From: Paralvinella palmiformis
Taxonomy: Eukaryota; Annelida; Polychaeta; Terebellida; Alvinellidae
Reading direction: 5' to 3'
Length of the DNA stretch: 64,000 nt
NCBI GenBank assembly: GCA_025642065.1
Contig: JAODUP010001175.1
Location: forward strand, 31,740 to 95,739
Shown: one piece after another, positions 50,401-58,076 of the stretch
Position numbering within the stretch: the stretch's first letter is position 1
Layout of the letters: each line of letters begins with the position of its first letter
The notes under the pieces: generated by a model
Seen by the model: the letters and a program-made list of their open reading frames with translations, nothing else
Told to the model about the DNA's origin: nothing
Databases searched by the model: none
Position numbers and translations under genes: made by a program

Positions 50401-51508
50401 TCAAACATTATGGAATAATATTGATCAGTGTAATTAATGTCACAACCCTGTACTTCTGAGATGTTTTGCACAGGTAAATAATAGAAATTAGGCAGATGTT
50501 AGAAATGTGTCGTCTTTTGAAAATTTTAAATCCATTCTAAAAACAACCTGTTCAAGGTTGCTATTACAGCTAAATAATAATTATCTTCTAAATCTCTTAT
50601 AGGGTTTTTACAGGCATATTATTCAAAATTGCGTTATTAAATTTATTATATTACATATTAATTGTACACCGCTTTTGAATGATTCCTGCTAGTAAGGGCA
50701 CTTTATTAAATATACATTATTATTATTAACTATCTACTACACACTGAACTGCTCCCTATCCATCCAAAACTAGAAGTAATTGGGTCATACAGGGAAATAT
50801 TTCGCAAACAAGGTATTTTACATGGCATTCAATCCTATTTGAAAATTGTATTTGTCTTTATGCTCATACAGAGATGTTACAGCGATAGAGAAAATATATA
50901 CATAGTATGGATACAAATGTCCTTGAACTTTCAACGGCCAAATTTATTTTTACCCACTGATCCGGATTAGGGTTCTGCCTTAAAGCACCATACATATTAT
51001 TATTAACCAATACTCAGGGTGGTTGTTTCTTTTTACAATTTTAGTACACAACGGAATTAGAAATGATTTTTTAAAAATACTAAAAAGAACAGAGAAATAA
51101 AAGTTGGAGTTATACAGATGTTAATTCCATAAATAACAATAATATTAGGGAAGAATTAAATAACATTTTATCTATTAGCCTAATAATATAAAGTTTAACA
51201 CAAATGTCAATTATATAGATCTATATTGTTTTTATAACAAAACCAGATCTATAAAGACTATAGAGTATAGAGTCTATTAGTATGGTTAAGCAAAACAGAA
51301 AATAACACACTTATTTGTCTTATACTTATAGTCTTAGACAAATTACAATTAATGATTACTATACTGTATACATCAATGCGTACCATTATGATTACCAAAC
51401 TGTCAAAAATAAACTAATTGTATAATCTATATTTGGATGAATGTTGTTTAACGAGACATCGGCACAATTTAGGCCATTCAGTGTCCTTATAACCTATATT
51501 TAAAACTC

Positions 51509-51540
<32 letters not shown>

Positions 51541-53020
51541 AATCTATATTAACATTTAGAGTCTACTTTGCCTTTTATAATATATATCATTACATGATTA
51601 GATCTATCATCGTTATCAACTGCTCACCTGTGTGTTTACTCACTGTGTATCCAATAGATCTACTGATCTAGTAGACTATGTATGTAGTCTAATCATTAGA
51701 GTTAAATTGTACTTTCTTTACAGATCATCTCCACCAATAGATCTAATTTCTCAAATCGTGAACACTTCGCATTGTTGTCATATTCCAGGCTCCTTGTTTC
51801 TTTAAGTTTAACGAAAAAGATCGATAATAATTCGTTTTCAAACACCTGAAACTGGTTACAGCAGCAGGGAGAGGCCGACCAGATAGATCAGATGTGTCGA
51901 TCTATTCTTGGCCTTTTGTCTGAGCATTACTCATCCCGAATGATGAAAGGATATAGACTACTACCGAATGAAAAAGTCGATCTATCTTAGAAAACCAGCC
52001 AGCGAGCAGTCTGTGGCCGTAGACAGCTGGCGCACCACACATAAACGCCACACCACAAAACTGGTCCCTCCGTTTTGACAACTTCTATGAATGGTCGGGT
52101 GTATGACGGAGTGCGGACCGTACCGGATTACTTGTTATGCAATTATGTTGCTTCGGAGAAGAGCACGATATTGTTTCCATAAAATGGATGATATACATTT
52201 CACAAACATTGGAGCTACGCTCACTTACGTGAATATAAGTACTAGGAATACGCGAATAAATTCAAAGCGCTTCAGAGTCCGAGTATTTATTTCTCATATC
52301 CCTGCCATCTTGCTGACATGCCATTATTTGATAACCGCCTGGAAATGGGCGGAGCATCGCCGACCTAATTCAGTCAGAGGTCACAAAAGTCTGAGTAGAA
52401 GTGCAACTATACCGAAGGTAACTAATAATACACACCAGTAATCATTAACGGACCACAAAATTACTACGGTGATTATCGTAATTTTTATCACTAGTTTAAA
52501 TAAACTCATCTTCTATCAAATTTCTTGTAGAAAAAAAATTCACTGCACAATATTAAAGATACCTGGAATTCAGCTGTAACTAATAACTTGCGGTGCAGTT
52601 TCAGGCACATTATTGAAAGTTCAAAATAATTATATGTAATACAAACAAGTTAGGTTTGTTAACTTGTTTAAAATTATTATCACCACATTATGATAGGGAA
52701 AGATCAGATTTATTTAATCTAAAAACTAGGCTACTTTAATTTGTCTTATGAACTCGTATATCTACAAGCCTTTTTCAAAGGTGAGTGGAGGTGGAGTGAT
52801 CGGGGGGGGGTGAAGAATTGCTCGCATTATTACGAGTATTAGTCATCGCCACGATGTCAACACAGTGACAGTAGCCAGCCCACGTGCTATCGCGTTATCA
52901 AAGGATGGTTAGCATTTACAGTCATGAAGCCAAATAAAAATATATGTTCTCTTCCTGAAAAGATATATCAAAACATAAAGAGAACTACAAATATGTATAG
53001 ATCTATACTTATGTAATAAT

Positions 53021-53064
<44 letters not shown>

Positions 53065-53866
53065 AAAATCTGACAATTACATGTGTGTCCTAATTTTAAA
53101 ATAAAAACTGTCAGTTTGATCAGTTATACGATAACGATCATTTAATATTTATAATTTGCGGGCCAATACAAAACTGCATGACGTCTAATAACGGCAGTTA
53201 TTTTGATCAAATTTGTCTCTGATACATATACCTACACGTACCCATACTTAGATATCCATTTGTGCAGTTTATTATTAATATTACACACGCACACATACAC
53301 ATTAAAATTCAAAATATGTGCAGTTAAGGCTCTTTATTAAAGCTGCATATACATTAAGACAGGCATTTTATCATTAATCATAAAATATAGCTCGTTTTGA
53401 AATGTTCAATTCATATAATACAAACAAATATAGAAGTAAGTGCACAATTATAGCAGCTGTGTCATCAAGAAGGAGCTCTAACTAGCAGCTAGTGTGAGTG
53501 TTCAGAAAAACATGTCAGTCACCGGCCATAGCTATAAATATTAAAAACCTATCTTGAAAGTTTCATGTAATCACATGTTTTAGGTACGTAGTGGCTGGGA
53601 TAATAGCATAACGTCGGCGTTGTTATTTTTAATCACATATCCTTTCAGTTTTGATTTATTGTTTATTAAAACCAAACAATGAATCAAGGCCCACATGGAA
53701 CCAATATACCGGTGTGTGTGTTTGTGTGTGTGTTTTAGCTGTGTATAATAAGGCAGAGGCACAGAGAATCTCGAACCGTGAATTTAAACTCTGGACGTTT
53801 CTTCGGGGGACTGAATCCAGAGTGGCGACTTTTCTTGCTGAGACATGTGTAATGTCTCACCAGTTC

Positions 53867-53904
<38 letters not shown>

Positions 53905-54188
53905 CAGTTGACACTAGGAACACGAACAATGAAGAATTAATAAGTACCTTAGTAAACACCACCGATATATAATATTTCTAAAAGAAATAATAGACTTTAT
54001 TTAGTTCCGGTGACTGAAGTAGTTTTATCACAATTGCATGCAGCTTTGCACTCCCAGTGCTCATTTTTACAATACCCCAACCTGATATCATTGCATAACT
54101 ATCTCTAAAATAGTATCTAATAGAAATATATTATATGTTATTTCTTGATTTATGTCGATGATGAATGGTGCTGTTAATGATATGCTAA

Positions 54189-54229
<41 letters not shown>

Positions 54230-54244
54230 GTCTGTGTGCGTGTA

Positions 54245-54275
<31 letters not shown>

Positions 54276-54756
54276 TACATGATAGAAACAGGGACCTATA
54301 GCTGTGTCCAGCCAATCACCATACTTGTCTGACAGTAGCAAAACATGAAACAGACATGTCTTCATTATCTCAGAATGACACTGTGTGACCAGGAAATATT
54401 AAATTTCTGTTATCGGGTTATATATCATGTGTTTAAAACACAGACCAGACAAAACACCAATGCGGTTATGTATGCATGAAGGCAGCAAACTTTTGATCTA
54501 CAGTTTGTATCAGAGGTGAAGCATAAATACCACGTTCAGTAAAAAATACAGGTAATTTTCATCGGTAGCCGAGCTCTGAAACCTGGTGAATAAATATACA
54601 CCAACTTATTTTTAAGCTATATGAGCACATGCACATAAAATATGCTCAAACCACAAACGAGCAACAGTAAATAGTACTTCTGTATAGTTGGTGTGTCTAA
54701 GTTAATGACTATATGAGGCATTTATATGCAAGGGCGCAGACACACACACACACACA

Positions 54757-54788
<32 letters not shown>

Positions 54789-55483
54789 GCGCGCACACGT
54801 GTGTGTACAATATGAATATATCATGACAACACTAGGGATTTACTCAAATTAGCCATTTGTTATCAAATAAATGCACCACACATGCACTGAGAGGGCAGGG
54901 TTGTGATTAATTAGTGACTAAATCAGTTTTGGCAAATAAAATGAGTATTCATACAGCAGTCTTGAAAATATGTTAAAACACATGGCTCACCTCTAGCATA
55001 AATCACTTTCTGTTTTGTTTATTGTAATATACCCATATAATTATGTATAAAGCAGGAATGAATATACCATAAGTCGCTGAAATGTCTTACCAGTGCACTG
55101 CATGTCAATCATTACCTGTGCTGAATCAAGATACCCTTTGATTGTGTTAAAATGCACATATTCCTTAAACAGGTGGGAACTCAGTTGTCTAGGCGTGATA
55201 ATAAGTTAGTCCAATTACAGTATATATAGTTCGTGTAGTTAACTAGTTTGTTATCTGAAACATGAACCTTGCGCAGGTTAAAAAAGAGCGATATTTCGCT
55301 CTAAGGCAGACAAAGAGCCTTAAAGCTATATATATATATAACACATAATATGAAGGAGACAGTCTACTGTTTGGTTGTTGTGGTAGAGGTATATCGAGCG
55401 TCGGACAGCTATAAGGTTGTATGTCAGTGTTTTTGTCTTGTAAGTTTAATACCAATGCTTGGAAAGATCTGATAACCCACAGC

Positions 55484-55516
<33 letters not shown>

Positions 55517-55628
55517 CCTACATCTATTATATTCTGTGTCGTTATCTGATCACAAACCAAGCGAGTAAAATACTATCATCCAACAGCATACACTAATACA
55601 AGTAAAGCATCACACACACACACACACA

Positions 55629-55659
<31 letters not shown>

Positions 55660-56507
55660 GTTTGAGCGATAATATAATTTACTACAGACACAGTACAGTG
55701 TGGCTTAGTACCATAGATGTGTGCGTGTTGTAAAAATCTACTAATGATATTCAAGTGTTTTTTTTCTGTGACGAACAATACATAATTCACACCAGAGTAA
55801 TCCTCCAGTGATTTTTGTTCTTTCTCTAGGTGGCAGCACTAAACAGATCCCTGGCGAATGGTTACGTAACATGATCTTTATACCTATTTGTCGTTAATTA
55901 CTACTAGTTGTAATAAATGATTTATTTATGTTATCTTATTTGTGTGTGTGTGTGTGTGTGTGCCTTTGACACGTGTGTGTGTGTGTGTGTAATAGACATT
56001 AGGCACACACATATTACATTGGCGATGATGATGATGATTTTGTGCACATGGTAGGCTAAATGGGCCAAGCGACCTCCAAAGATAATGAATCGAAGTCAAA
56101 GATGAAACATACTTCAGATATGCCCACGCTGAGATTCGAACACGGATGGTAGTGATCTGTGGTCCAATGCGCTACAAACTAGGCCACGGAGGCGATGAGG
56201 CATAATGTATGAAAAATGTCGATGACTTGACACCACTTGAGTGAATACAATCATATTCAAATAAAGACAGCAACTCAATGAGCCACACAGCATCATTAAC
56301 TAACAGAACTGTTTATGTATCACTCACGACGGGTGGTCCCCGGCTTTATGCAGTCGACCAGTAAGTGAAATTCGTTTTATTATAATAATAGATCTAATCA
56401 ACATCAGCCAACCACTTACCTCTCCGTCGAGCGGAACAGCACATTGTGAAGATCTTCCAGAACGAAAACCCACTCCCGCTGTTGCACCCATACATGTCTC
56501 TGCGCAT
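23542..56507 (-). CDS. DLGAP: DLGAP/GKAP (SAPAP) postsynaptic scaffold homologue, six-exon model
   Basis: DLGAP proteins link PSD-95-type guanylate kinases to Shank at excitatory synapses. Model exons on the minus strand, high to low: 56507-56420, 32412-31733, 28166-28058, 27842-27751, 26603-26469, 23784-23542. All junctions are GT-AG and keep frame, giving 448 residues. Residues about 257-368 are the GKAP domain (DGNYYLEIVNKEEK, LIRAAVGKGNLLIRKKF, then DADLAGLWDIV and ETLKKNDWK). The tail has the family's basic EEAKKRLLAAKKAGRQRK helix and EIYVP. It is far shorter than vertebrate DLGAP1-4 (around 1000 residues), because the N-terminal repeat region is absent or lies on other exons. It stops at VPG, without the family's usual Shank-binding QTRL-type end. 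The 3' exons are certain; the first exon is inferred from phase and splice sites. Confidence 0.85.
23785..26468 (-). other. DLGAP last intron
   Basis: 2.7 kb. Contains a GT microsatellite at 24417-24447 and a MITE at 24848-25128. Otherwise no feature is seen. Confidence 0.85.
24848..25128. mobile_element. MITE with CAGGGTTCCCAC-type inverted ends
   Basis: Left end TGGTTCCCACGGCCAAGGAAA, right end (inverted) CAGGGTTCCCACACATCTTG. The interior repeats TTTTCCAGG and CCAGGACATTTCC in both directions. Flanks AATAATCA and ATAATAAA could be a worn 8-bp target duplication, which would suit hAT. There is no coding potential of its own; the 123-codon frame across it is accidental. Confidence 0.65.
26469..26603 (-). 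CDS. DLGAP: DLGAP GKAP-domain exon 3 (of 3)
   Basis: 135 bases, 45 codons, with acceptor CTTTCAG and donor GTAAGTAG. Begins HPDPAETRHTTDADLAGLWD; the DLAGxWD core is a hallmark of GKAP domains. Ends ETLKKNDWK. Confidence 0.95.
26945..27055 (+). repeat. Interspersed repeat (family D), copy 2
   Basis: GGGGTTTTGTGCATTTTTA and a downstream TAATTTTTTGC match, inverted, the sequence at about 20400-20480. Confidence 0.65.
27430..27660 (-). mobile_element. tRNA-like SINE remnant
   Basis: On the minus strand GATGGCGCAGTTAACTTAAT (A-box-like) is followed about 30 bases later by GGTAGCTGGTTCGAGGCTC (B-box-like) and a tail containing CATAAAATGAGAACC. It differs from families A and B. Confidence 0.55.
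27751..27842 (-). CDS. DLGAP: DLGAP GKAP-domain exon 2
   Basis: 92 bases, acceptor ATTTTTAG, donor GTAAGTG. Encodes SGLIRAAVGKGNLLIRKKF and YRDCCIKNL, completing an Ala codon with the exon before. Corresponds to the helical segment following the QM helix in vertebrate GKAP domains. Confidence 0.95.
28058..28166 (-). CDS. DLGAP: DLGAP GKAP-domain exon 1
   Basis: 109 bases, acceptor CTCCTTCCAG, donor GTGAGACC. Encodes DGNYYLEIVNKEEKCLQATV and LLDSDPDIPEE, matching the DGHWFLxLL start of the vertebrate domain in position and pattern. Confidence 0.95.
29426..29785. mobile_element. GGAATTG-rich element with hAT-transposase-like insert, copy 2
   Basis: The ends match the copies at 15.6 and 49.3 kb (closing GGAATTGACCCCATGACTGG). 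In the middle, about 29570-29720 on +, a frame reads KQASIEKWLATTLVPHFKLD and then W-C, followed by DVRDLLTSQVVRL. The L-x-P-x-FKL-x-W pattern resembles the C-terminal half of hAT/ZBED transposases. This copy may be a deletion derivative of the autonomous parent. Confidence 0.5.
30420..30454. repeat. (CA)n microsatellite
   Basis: Uninterrupted AC repeat inside a DLGAP intron. Confidence 0.9.
30880..31150 (+). mobile_element. LINE 3' remnant (reverse-transcriptase C-terminal tail)
   Basis: With one stop, the frame reads FFSDRVISYWNNLPE, the closing motif of CR1/L2-like polymerases, then a short FK-type tail. The rest is too decayed to place. Confidence 0.45.
31497..31645 (-). mobile_element. 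SINE family B, minus strand
   Basis: On the minus strand GTGCAGTGGTTAGAGAATCG, then AACCTTCAGGCTGCGAGTTT and GTTTGTGGGAAGTTGCC, then CCAGGTGTAAGCACTG. Confidence 0.6.
31733..32412 (-). CDS. DLGAP: DLGAP large variable exon
   Basis: 680 bases with acceptor CATTTCAG and donor AAG|GTGAGC. It completes a Gly codon and encodes about 227 residues, rich in Ser, Asp, Asn and Thr with no folded-domain signature: GNEPALSNVNGRTQVIRSEQ, then MDEPTSPSKSSTDELDN (the first in-frame ATG within this exon) and ending MADNLKK. It includes a small tandem repeat of the type (D)ETSDHxCD at about 31930-32005. Probably a disordered linker. Phase 0 into the GKAP exons. Confidence 0.85.
33244..33482. repeat. Compound (CA)/(GA)/(CG) microsatellite, about 240 bp
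   Basis: Alternating blocks of ACAC, GAGA and GCGC with a recurring CAGACACA link. The block order recurs three times, so it is partly a higher-order tandem repeat. Confidence 0.9.
33773..33961 (-). mobile_element. SINE family A, full-length
   Basis: GATGATTGATGTTTTACGGCC tail side through to CGGAAGCGCCC head side. Close to the copy consensus. Confidence 0.9.
34273..34280. promoter_or_regulatory. CRE palindrome TGACGTCA
   Basis: Perfect CREB/ATF site about 0.6 kb inside intron 1 from the alternative exon at 34.9 kb. Function is inferred. Confidence 0.4.
34787..34868. repeat. (AT)n(AG)n microsatellite next to the alternative exon
   Basis: An AT run followed directly by an AG run. It ends about 20 bases beyond the donor of the alternative DLGAP exon, on its intron side. 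Confidence 0.92.
34892..35098 (-). CDS. DLGAP: Candidate alternative DLGAP first exon
   Basis: Donor GGCTATG|GTGAGT at 34892 has the same phase as the 56.4-kb exon. Spliced to the 32.4-kb exon it would read LEDATDCDYIVCDLPDGYG and then NEPALSN. That frame has a stop about 30 bases before LEDA and no ATG, so either an internal acceptor (CCAAAG near 34982) is used, or this is a 5'UTR exon and translation starts at the MDEPTSP methionine downstream. A competing frame (MTSYVLSACGCC...) is open across the exon but would end early in the next. GC-richer, CpG-containing sequence upstream fits a promoter. Confidence 0.45.
35100..36110. promoter_or_regulatory. CpG-richer block, possible internal promoter region
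   Basis: Noticeably richer in CG dinucleotides (ACCGGT, GCCGCCG, CCGACC) than the surrounding intron. It directly precedes the alternative minus-strand exon. No TATA box is clear. Confidence 0.35.
35948..36026. repeat. 79-bp direct repeat, unit 1
   Basis: ATTACCGATTTCTCTCGACC through GTGACCTGGTAATAT. Recurs at 36624-36702 with one A-to-C change. Confidence 0.95.
36388..36412. repeat. (AT)n microsatellite
   Basis: Uninterrupted TA repeat about 200 bases before the duplicated block. Confidence 0.9.
36592..36725. repeat. 79-bp direct repeat unit 2 between two (AT)n runs
   Basis: The duplicate occupies 36624-36702 and is flanked by AT runs (about 36592-36625 and 36699-36725). The first copy has no AT run on either side. 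Confidence 0.95.
37078..37144. repeat. (TA)n(TG)n microsatellite
   Basis: A short TA run, then a long GT run ending in GCGTGCG. A further CA run and a TG run lie at about 37446-37506. Confidence 0.92.
37255..37262. promoter_or_regulatory. CRE palindrome TGACGTCA
   Basis: Perfect site within a CG-containing patch (GGCGTGACGTCACCATGACG). Confidence 0.35.
38026..38185 (-). mobile_element. Repeat family C with (TG)n tail, copy 1
   Basis: A TG run at 38026-38062 is followed by ACAGAGAACGATAAATCGTG and GAGAACTTTTCTAGCTGAGA. Related, in the same or inverted orientation, to copies at about 40170, 44970 and 53740 kb-scale positions listed below. Confidence 0.6.
38376..38408. repeat. (AT)n microsatellite
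   Basis: TA repeat in DLGAP intron 1. Confidence 0.9.
38942..39088 (+). mobile_element. SINE family A, plus strand, internal deletion
   Basis: Head GGGCGCCTCCGTGGTCTAGT, B-box-like GAGTTCGAATTTCGG, tail GTGGCCGTAAAACATCAATC. The GGTCGCTCGGCCC and GTGCAC blocks are deleted. Confidence 0.85.
40105..40250 (+). mobile_element. (CA)n(TA)n plus repeat family C, copy 2
   Basis: CA then TA run at 40105-40160, followed by CTGTGTCTCAACATGAAAAG, TGATGAATCGTCCAAAGGG. Further CA runs lie at 40274-40293 and 40565-40588. Confidence 0.6.
40686..41109 (+). other. Coding-like patch of unknown origin
   Basis: Two stretches look like protein. At about 40690-40800: GPAATGRSQSGSDVSGTSTI and DQPSDDLINSSSS. At about 40906-41109: GSLIFGQLPPKHHIVRNQ, then SSGDTALDEEVEFVNYD with TGA. 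Between them are a CT-rich run with TTATCAG (about 40850) and several stops. It could be terminal exons of a plus-strand gene nested in DLGAP intron 1, a retro-pseudogene, or chance. No family is recognised. Confidence 0.25.
41375..41585 (+). repeat. Degenerate minisatellite, GGACATATA-type
   Basis: Recurring words CATCAGGACATATAG, AACATATTGTGGGA, CCAGGACATATATC, CACATATCAGGACATATA in irregular spacing. The open frame across it (41294-41656) repeats HIxGxH-like residues only because of this. Confidence 0.7.
41658..41693. repeat. (AT)n microsatellite
   Basis: TA repeat directly downstream of the minisatellite. CA runs follow at about 41830-41854 and 42052-42076. Confidence 0.9.
42206..42213. 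promoter_or_regulatory. CRE palindrome TGACGTCA
   Basis: Perfect site; an E-box-like TCACGTGA lies 10 bases downstream. Confidence 0.35.
42297..42440 (-). mobile_element. SINE family A, diverged
   Basis: GTAGACTAAATGGGCCGAGT, GTGAAAGATGAAACATCCTT and a worn head. The most decayed family A copy. Confidence 0.7.
42655..42795 (-). mobile_element. SINE family B, minus strand
   Basis: CTGGGACGTATGACTGAAGG, CCCACCAACACAGC, TGGATTCGAAACCCTGACCT and a worn CACTGCACT head. Confidence 0.6.
43077..43138. repeat. (CT)(CA)(GA)(GT) compound microsatellite
   Basis: CTCTCT, CACACA, GAGAGA and GTGTGT blocks in series, self-complementary between halves. Confidence 0.85.
43660..43718. repeat. (AT)n(GA)n microsatellite
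   Basis: TA run followed directly by a GA run. Confidence 0.9.
43767..44128 (-). pseudogene. Coding-like patch with frameshift, family not recognised
   Basis: After a possible acceptor (CATTTAG at about 44129) the minus strand reads GSDLLALFSHGPVQSEGTV, RGMLFLSDGSDDDGRLIHP, PTGCSFITN, then a TGA. The adjoining frame takes over: NSHFLDLNKQQSVSFSCW, TTTHTLFVAEEWSRAATEAS, LYCGKPELYICGSWQG, stop. The composition is protein-like over about 115 residues in two frames, so I read it as a frameshifted gene piece or a retrocopy. No family named. Confidence 0.35.
44301..44481 (-). mobile_element. SINE family A, full-length
   Basis: GATGATTGATGTTTTACGGCC at one end, GGTTCGAACTCGGGTGGTAG and the A-box complement at the other. 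Confidence 0.9.
44960..45120 (+). mobile_element. Repeat family C, copy 3 (best preserved)
   Basis: GTGACTGGTGAGACATTAAA, AAAAGTCACTGCTCTGGATT, CATCCAGAGTTTGAATTCAC, TTCGAGATCCTCTGTG, then a short CA run. It aligns over about 110 bases with the inverted copy at 53740-53880. Confidence 0.7.
45233..45370. repeat. Inverted repeat (fold-back)
   Basis: TCCTCAACAGGTCTATTATA is repeated inverted at 45335-45369 (AATCATATAATAGACC...TTGTTGAGGA), with eight extra bases in the second arm and about 75 bases between. An AT microsatellite follows at 45369-45404. Confidence 0.8.
45942..45972. repeat. Perfect palindrome, 14-bp arms
   Basis: GTTTGTATTGTGTA-TTA-TACACAATACAAAC. Confidence 0.9.
47027..47417. 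mobile_element. SINE-like segment between two (AT)n runs
   Basis: AT runs at about 47027-47080 and 47375-47417 enclose about 290 bases that start with a tRNA-like segment: CATAGGTAGAGCGTGAGACT (A-box-like) and GAGGTCACAAGTTCACCTCG (B-box-like). This differs from families A and B. Confidence 0.5.
48055..48170 (-). mobile_element. SINE family B remnant
   Basis: AGATCTGGGACATGGCTATT and CCACAGCCTGAAG keep the order seen in the 31.5-kb copy. Confidence 0.4.
48596..48642. repeat. CA/CGCA/CAGA microsatellite
   Basis: ACAC, CGCACGCA and CAGACAGA blocks in series. Confidence 0.88.
49006..49189 (-). mobile_element. SINE family A, full-length
   Basis: GAT-rich tail, GTAGGCTAAATGGGCTGAGC, and the complete head CTACCGCTAGACCACAGAGG. 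Confidence 0.9.
49296..49437. mobile_element. GGAATTG-rich element, copy 3
   Basis: CAGAATTGGAATTGCCCATC and its inverted neighbour, then GGAATTGACCCCAAGTCTGG at the end. A short, gene-less copy. Confidence 0.6.
49440..49575 (-). mobile_element. SINE family B, directly adjoining a GGAATTG element
   Basis: Contains CCCACAAACACAGG, CTCAACCTGAAGGTTTGCAG and CTCTAACCACTGGATTATCA. Confidence 0.6.
51437..51540 (-). repeat. Interspersed repeat tail (family T), copy 2, and (AT)n
   Basis: On the minus strand GAATGGCCTAAATTGTGCCG then ATGTCTCGTTAAACAACATTC. An AT run follows at about 51512-51533. Confidence 0.65.
53026..53062. repeat. (AT)n microsatellite
   Basis: TA repeat in DLGAP intron 1. Confidence 0.9.
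53710..53903 (-). mobile_element. Repeat family C, copy 4, between two (GT)n runs
   Basis: GT runs at 53713-53734 and 53871-53902 enclose a minus-strand copy reading GAGACATTACACATGTCTCA, AGAAAAGTCGCCACTCTGGA and GTCCAGAGTTTAAATTCACG. Confidence 0.65.
54195..54276. repeat. (CT)n-(TG)n compound microsatellite
   Basis: CT run to about 54223, then TGTCTGTGTG and a GT run. Confidence 0.9.
54739..54792. repeat. (CA)n(AT)n microsatellite
   Basis: CA run then AT run, followed by CACGCGCGCACACG. Confidence 0.88.
55486..55659. repeat. (GT)n, (CA)n, (GT)n cluster
   Basis: GT run at 55486-55514, then a CA run immediately opposed to a GT run at 55613-55658 (self-complementary). Further GT runs at about 55940-55990. 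Confidence 0.9.
56023..56194 (-). mobile_element. SINE family A, closest copy to the DLGAP first exon
   Basis: (GAT)n tail, TGGTAGGCTAAATGGGCCAA, GATATGCCCACGCTGAGATT, head worn. The distal CGGCCAC part is deleted. Confidence 0.88.
56420..56507 (-). CDS. DLGAP: Candidate first coding exon of DLGAP
   Basis: From ATG at 56507 it reads MRRDMYGCNSGSGFSFWKIF and TMCCSARRR, with a strong donor GAGAG|GTAAGT. The phase-1 end completes the Gly codon that opens the 32.4-kb exon, giving RRGNEPALSN with no frame loss. A perfect CRE sits 25 bases before the ATG. A second ATG (56495) is possible. The splice partner is inferred; the exon could belong to another minus-strand gene. Confidence 0.55.
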
Positions 56508-56531
56508 CCTATCCGGATAATTCGTTCAAAG

Positions 56532-56539
56532 TGACGTCA
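56532..56539. promoter_or_regulatory. CRE palindrome in the candidate DLGAP promoter
   Basis: TGACGTCA inside GTGACGTCAC, 25 bases upstream of the candidate ATG, so either core promoter or short leader. CRE use fits a neuronal activity-regulated gene, but this is inference. Confidence 0.45.
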
Positions 56540-57119
56540 CAACAACGTTAACTGGCGAGTGTTCGAAACATCTTGAACAAATCTTGTAAATTCCATCCAC
56601 TAAATCCGCCGAATTGGCAGGAATTCAGTCCACCATCGTCTCTCAGACAAACGGATGCTGTTTTGAAGAATCAGACGGCTGCGGTGAAGAATGTACCATG
56701 ATTCACTGTATTATATGACGCCTGATCTATGAGGTCACTCTCTTGATCGTAATCTCGAATCGGGATAGATAACGATTTTCATTTACCCCGAAGCTCCTAA
56801 ATGCTGCCTTTTATGGGTGTGGGGGTTAGTGGGGGGGGGGTTCGTCTCAATCTCTCTCATCAGCCGACTGATTAAATTAACTCAAATCTAAATGGCACTT
56901 CTAGAGAAGACGATTTGTACTCGATGTCCAGCTGACGAAACAACTTTGTCAATTTAGTGACAGCTGATATCACCTGGCGAGATTGTCATCTGATAAAAAA
57001 GGTATAGATATATATCAGATATTAATTATTGAAAGGCGATGTTAAAATTCTGGTAACATATGAAATTCTGTGAGTTATACATGATAATAAATAAAAACAA
57101 TAAAAAGACTTTTATCAAG

Positions 57120-57155
<36 letters not shown>

Positions 57156-58022
57156 GGCGGAAGACTACGCTACTATTTTTACATTGATATTAATGTACTA
57201 ACGTTACAGGGTATATTATATTAATTATGTAAACATGTTGTTCTCAATATGATGTTTACTTCAACTATTGTAAATGGTTCGTGTAAAAAATATCTCAATC
57301 GATGGTATACTGGCGTCCACGCGCACGTGTGTCTCACTGTTTACACAAACACACACATATAGAGTGGAGTGCTTGTGAACGCGCAGATATGTATGCGCAT
57401 TTGTACATGCATGCGTGCCTTAGCTAGTATGATCAGAGAGTTTATAACCTCTGGTATGAGTATCTCAATACCTAGGACTACTAATCTGTACCAAGTCCAG
57501 TCACTCAAATCCTTCATCGTTAATGCGGAATACGACACAAGTTAGGTACAGTTTGGTAAAAGTACCAAACGTAATCAGGACTTGATATTTTATTTATATA
57601 AAATATGGCCTCATCCACCATTTAAGATCGATCAGCCTTTTGTGCTGTCTGTTACAAACTAACATATTGATATTCACAGTAAATCTTGGTCGACCGTTAT
57701 CTCCTAAGAAATATATATTCGTTTATCAAATTGTAAAATGCACGAATTTGGTTTTTGTATGTGTTTCTTTCGGTGACATTATCAATTGCTGCTGCAATAC
57801 GAGCCAGGTCTGCTTTATGTTAATATGCATGGTGCGGGGATGGATAGTTGGGCTGTTAAAAGACGAAGGAATTGACGTAGTTTTTGTTGTTGTTGTTTCA
57901 TAACCGAACATCTTTTTTTGAAGAAGGAGGAGGAATTCCTCGCGCCTTTACACGACCTGCTTCCCTCAATTAGAAGGCACATTTTGTCATCTTGTTGACT
58001 AATTGTAACGTTTATTAATCAG

Positions 58023-58076
58023 TGTGTGTGTGTGTGTGTGCGCGCGCGCGCGCGCACGTGTGTGTGTGTGTCTGTG
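58023..58076. repeat. (GT)n(CG)n(GT)n microsatellite
   Basis: Alternating purine-pyrimidine over more than 50 bases with a central CGCGCG core, a classical Z-DNA-forming pattern. Confidence 0.88.

Larger units (their letters stand above)
32413..56419 (-). other. Large DLGAP intron 1 (inferred), repeat-filled
   Basis: 24 kb if the 56.4-kb exon is the first exon. Contains many SINEs, microsatellites, a 79-bp local duplication, and two coding-like patches of unknown origin. Between the listed repeats, notably 32.5-33.2, 50.0-51.4 and 52.5-53.0 kb, nothing is recognisable. Confidence 0.6.

Noticed and set aside
52091..52441. 116-codon plus-strand frame near a CG-containing patch
   Set aside because: It ends near a GTAACTAA donor-like site and could be a non-coding exon, but neither the residues nor flanking signals identify a gene.
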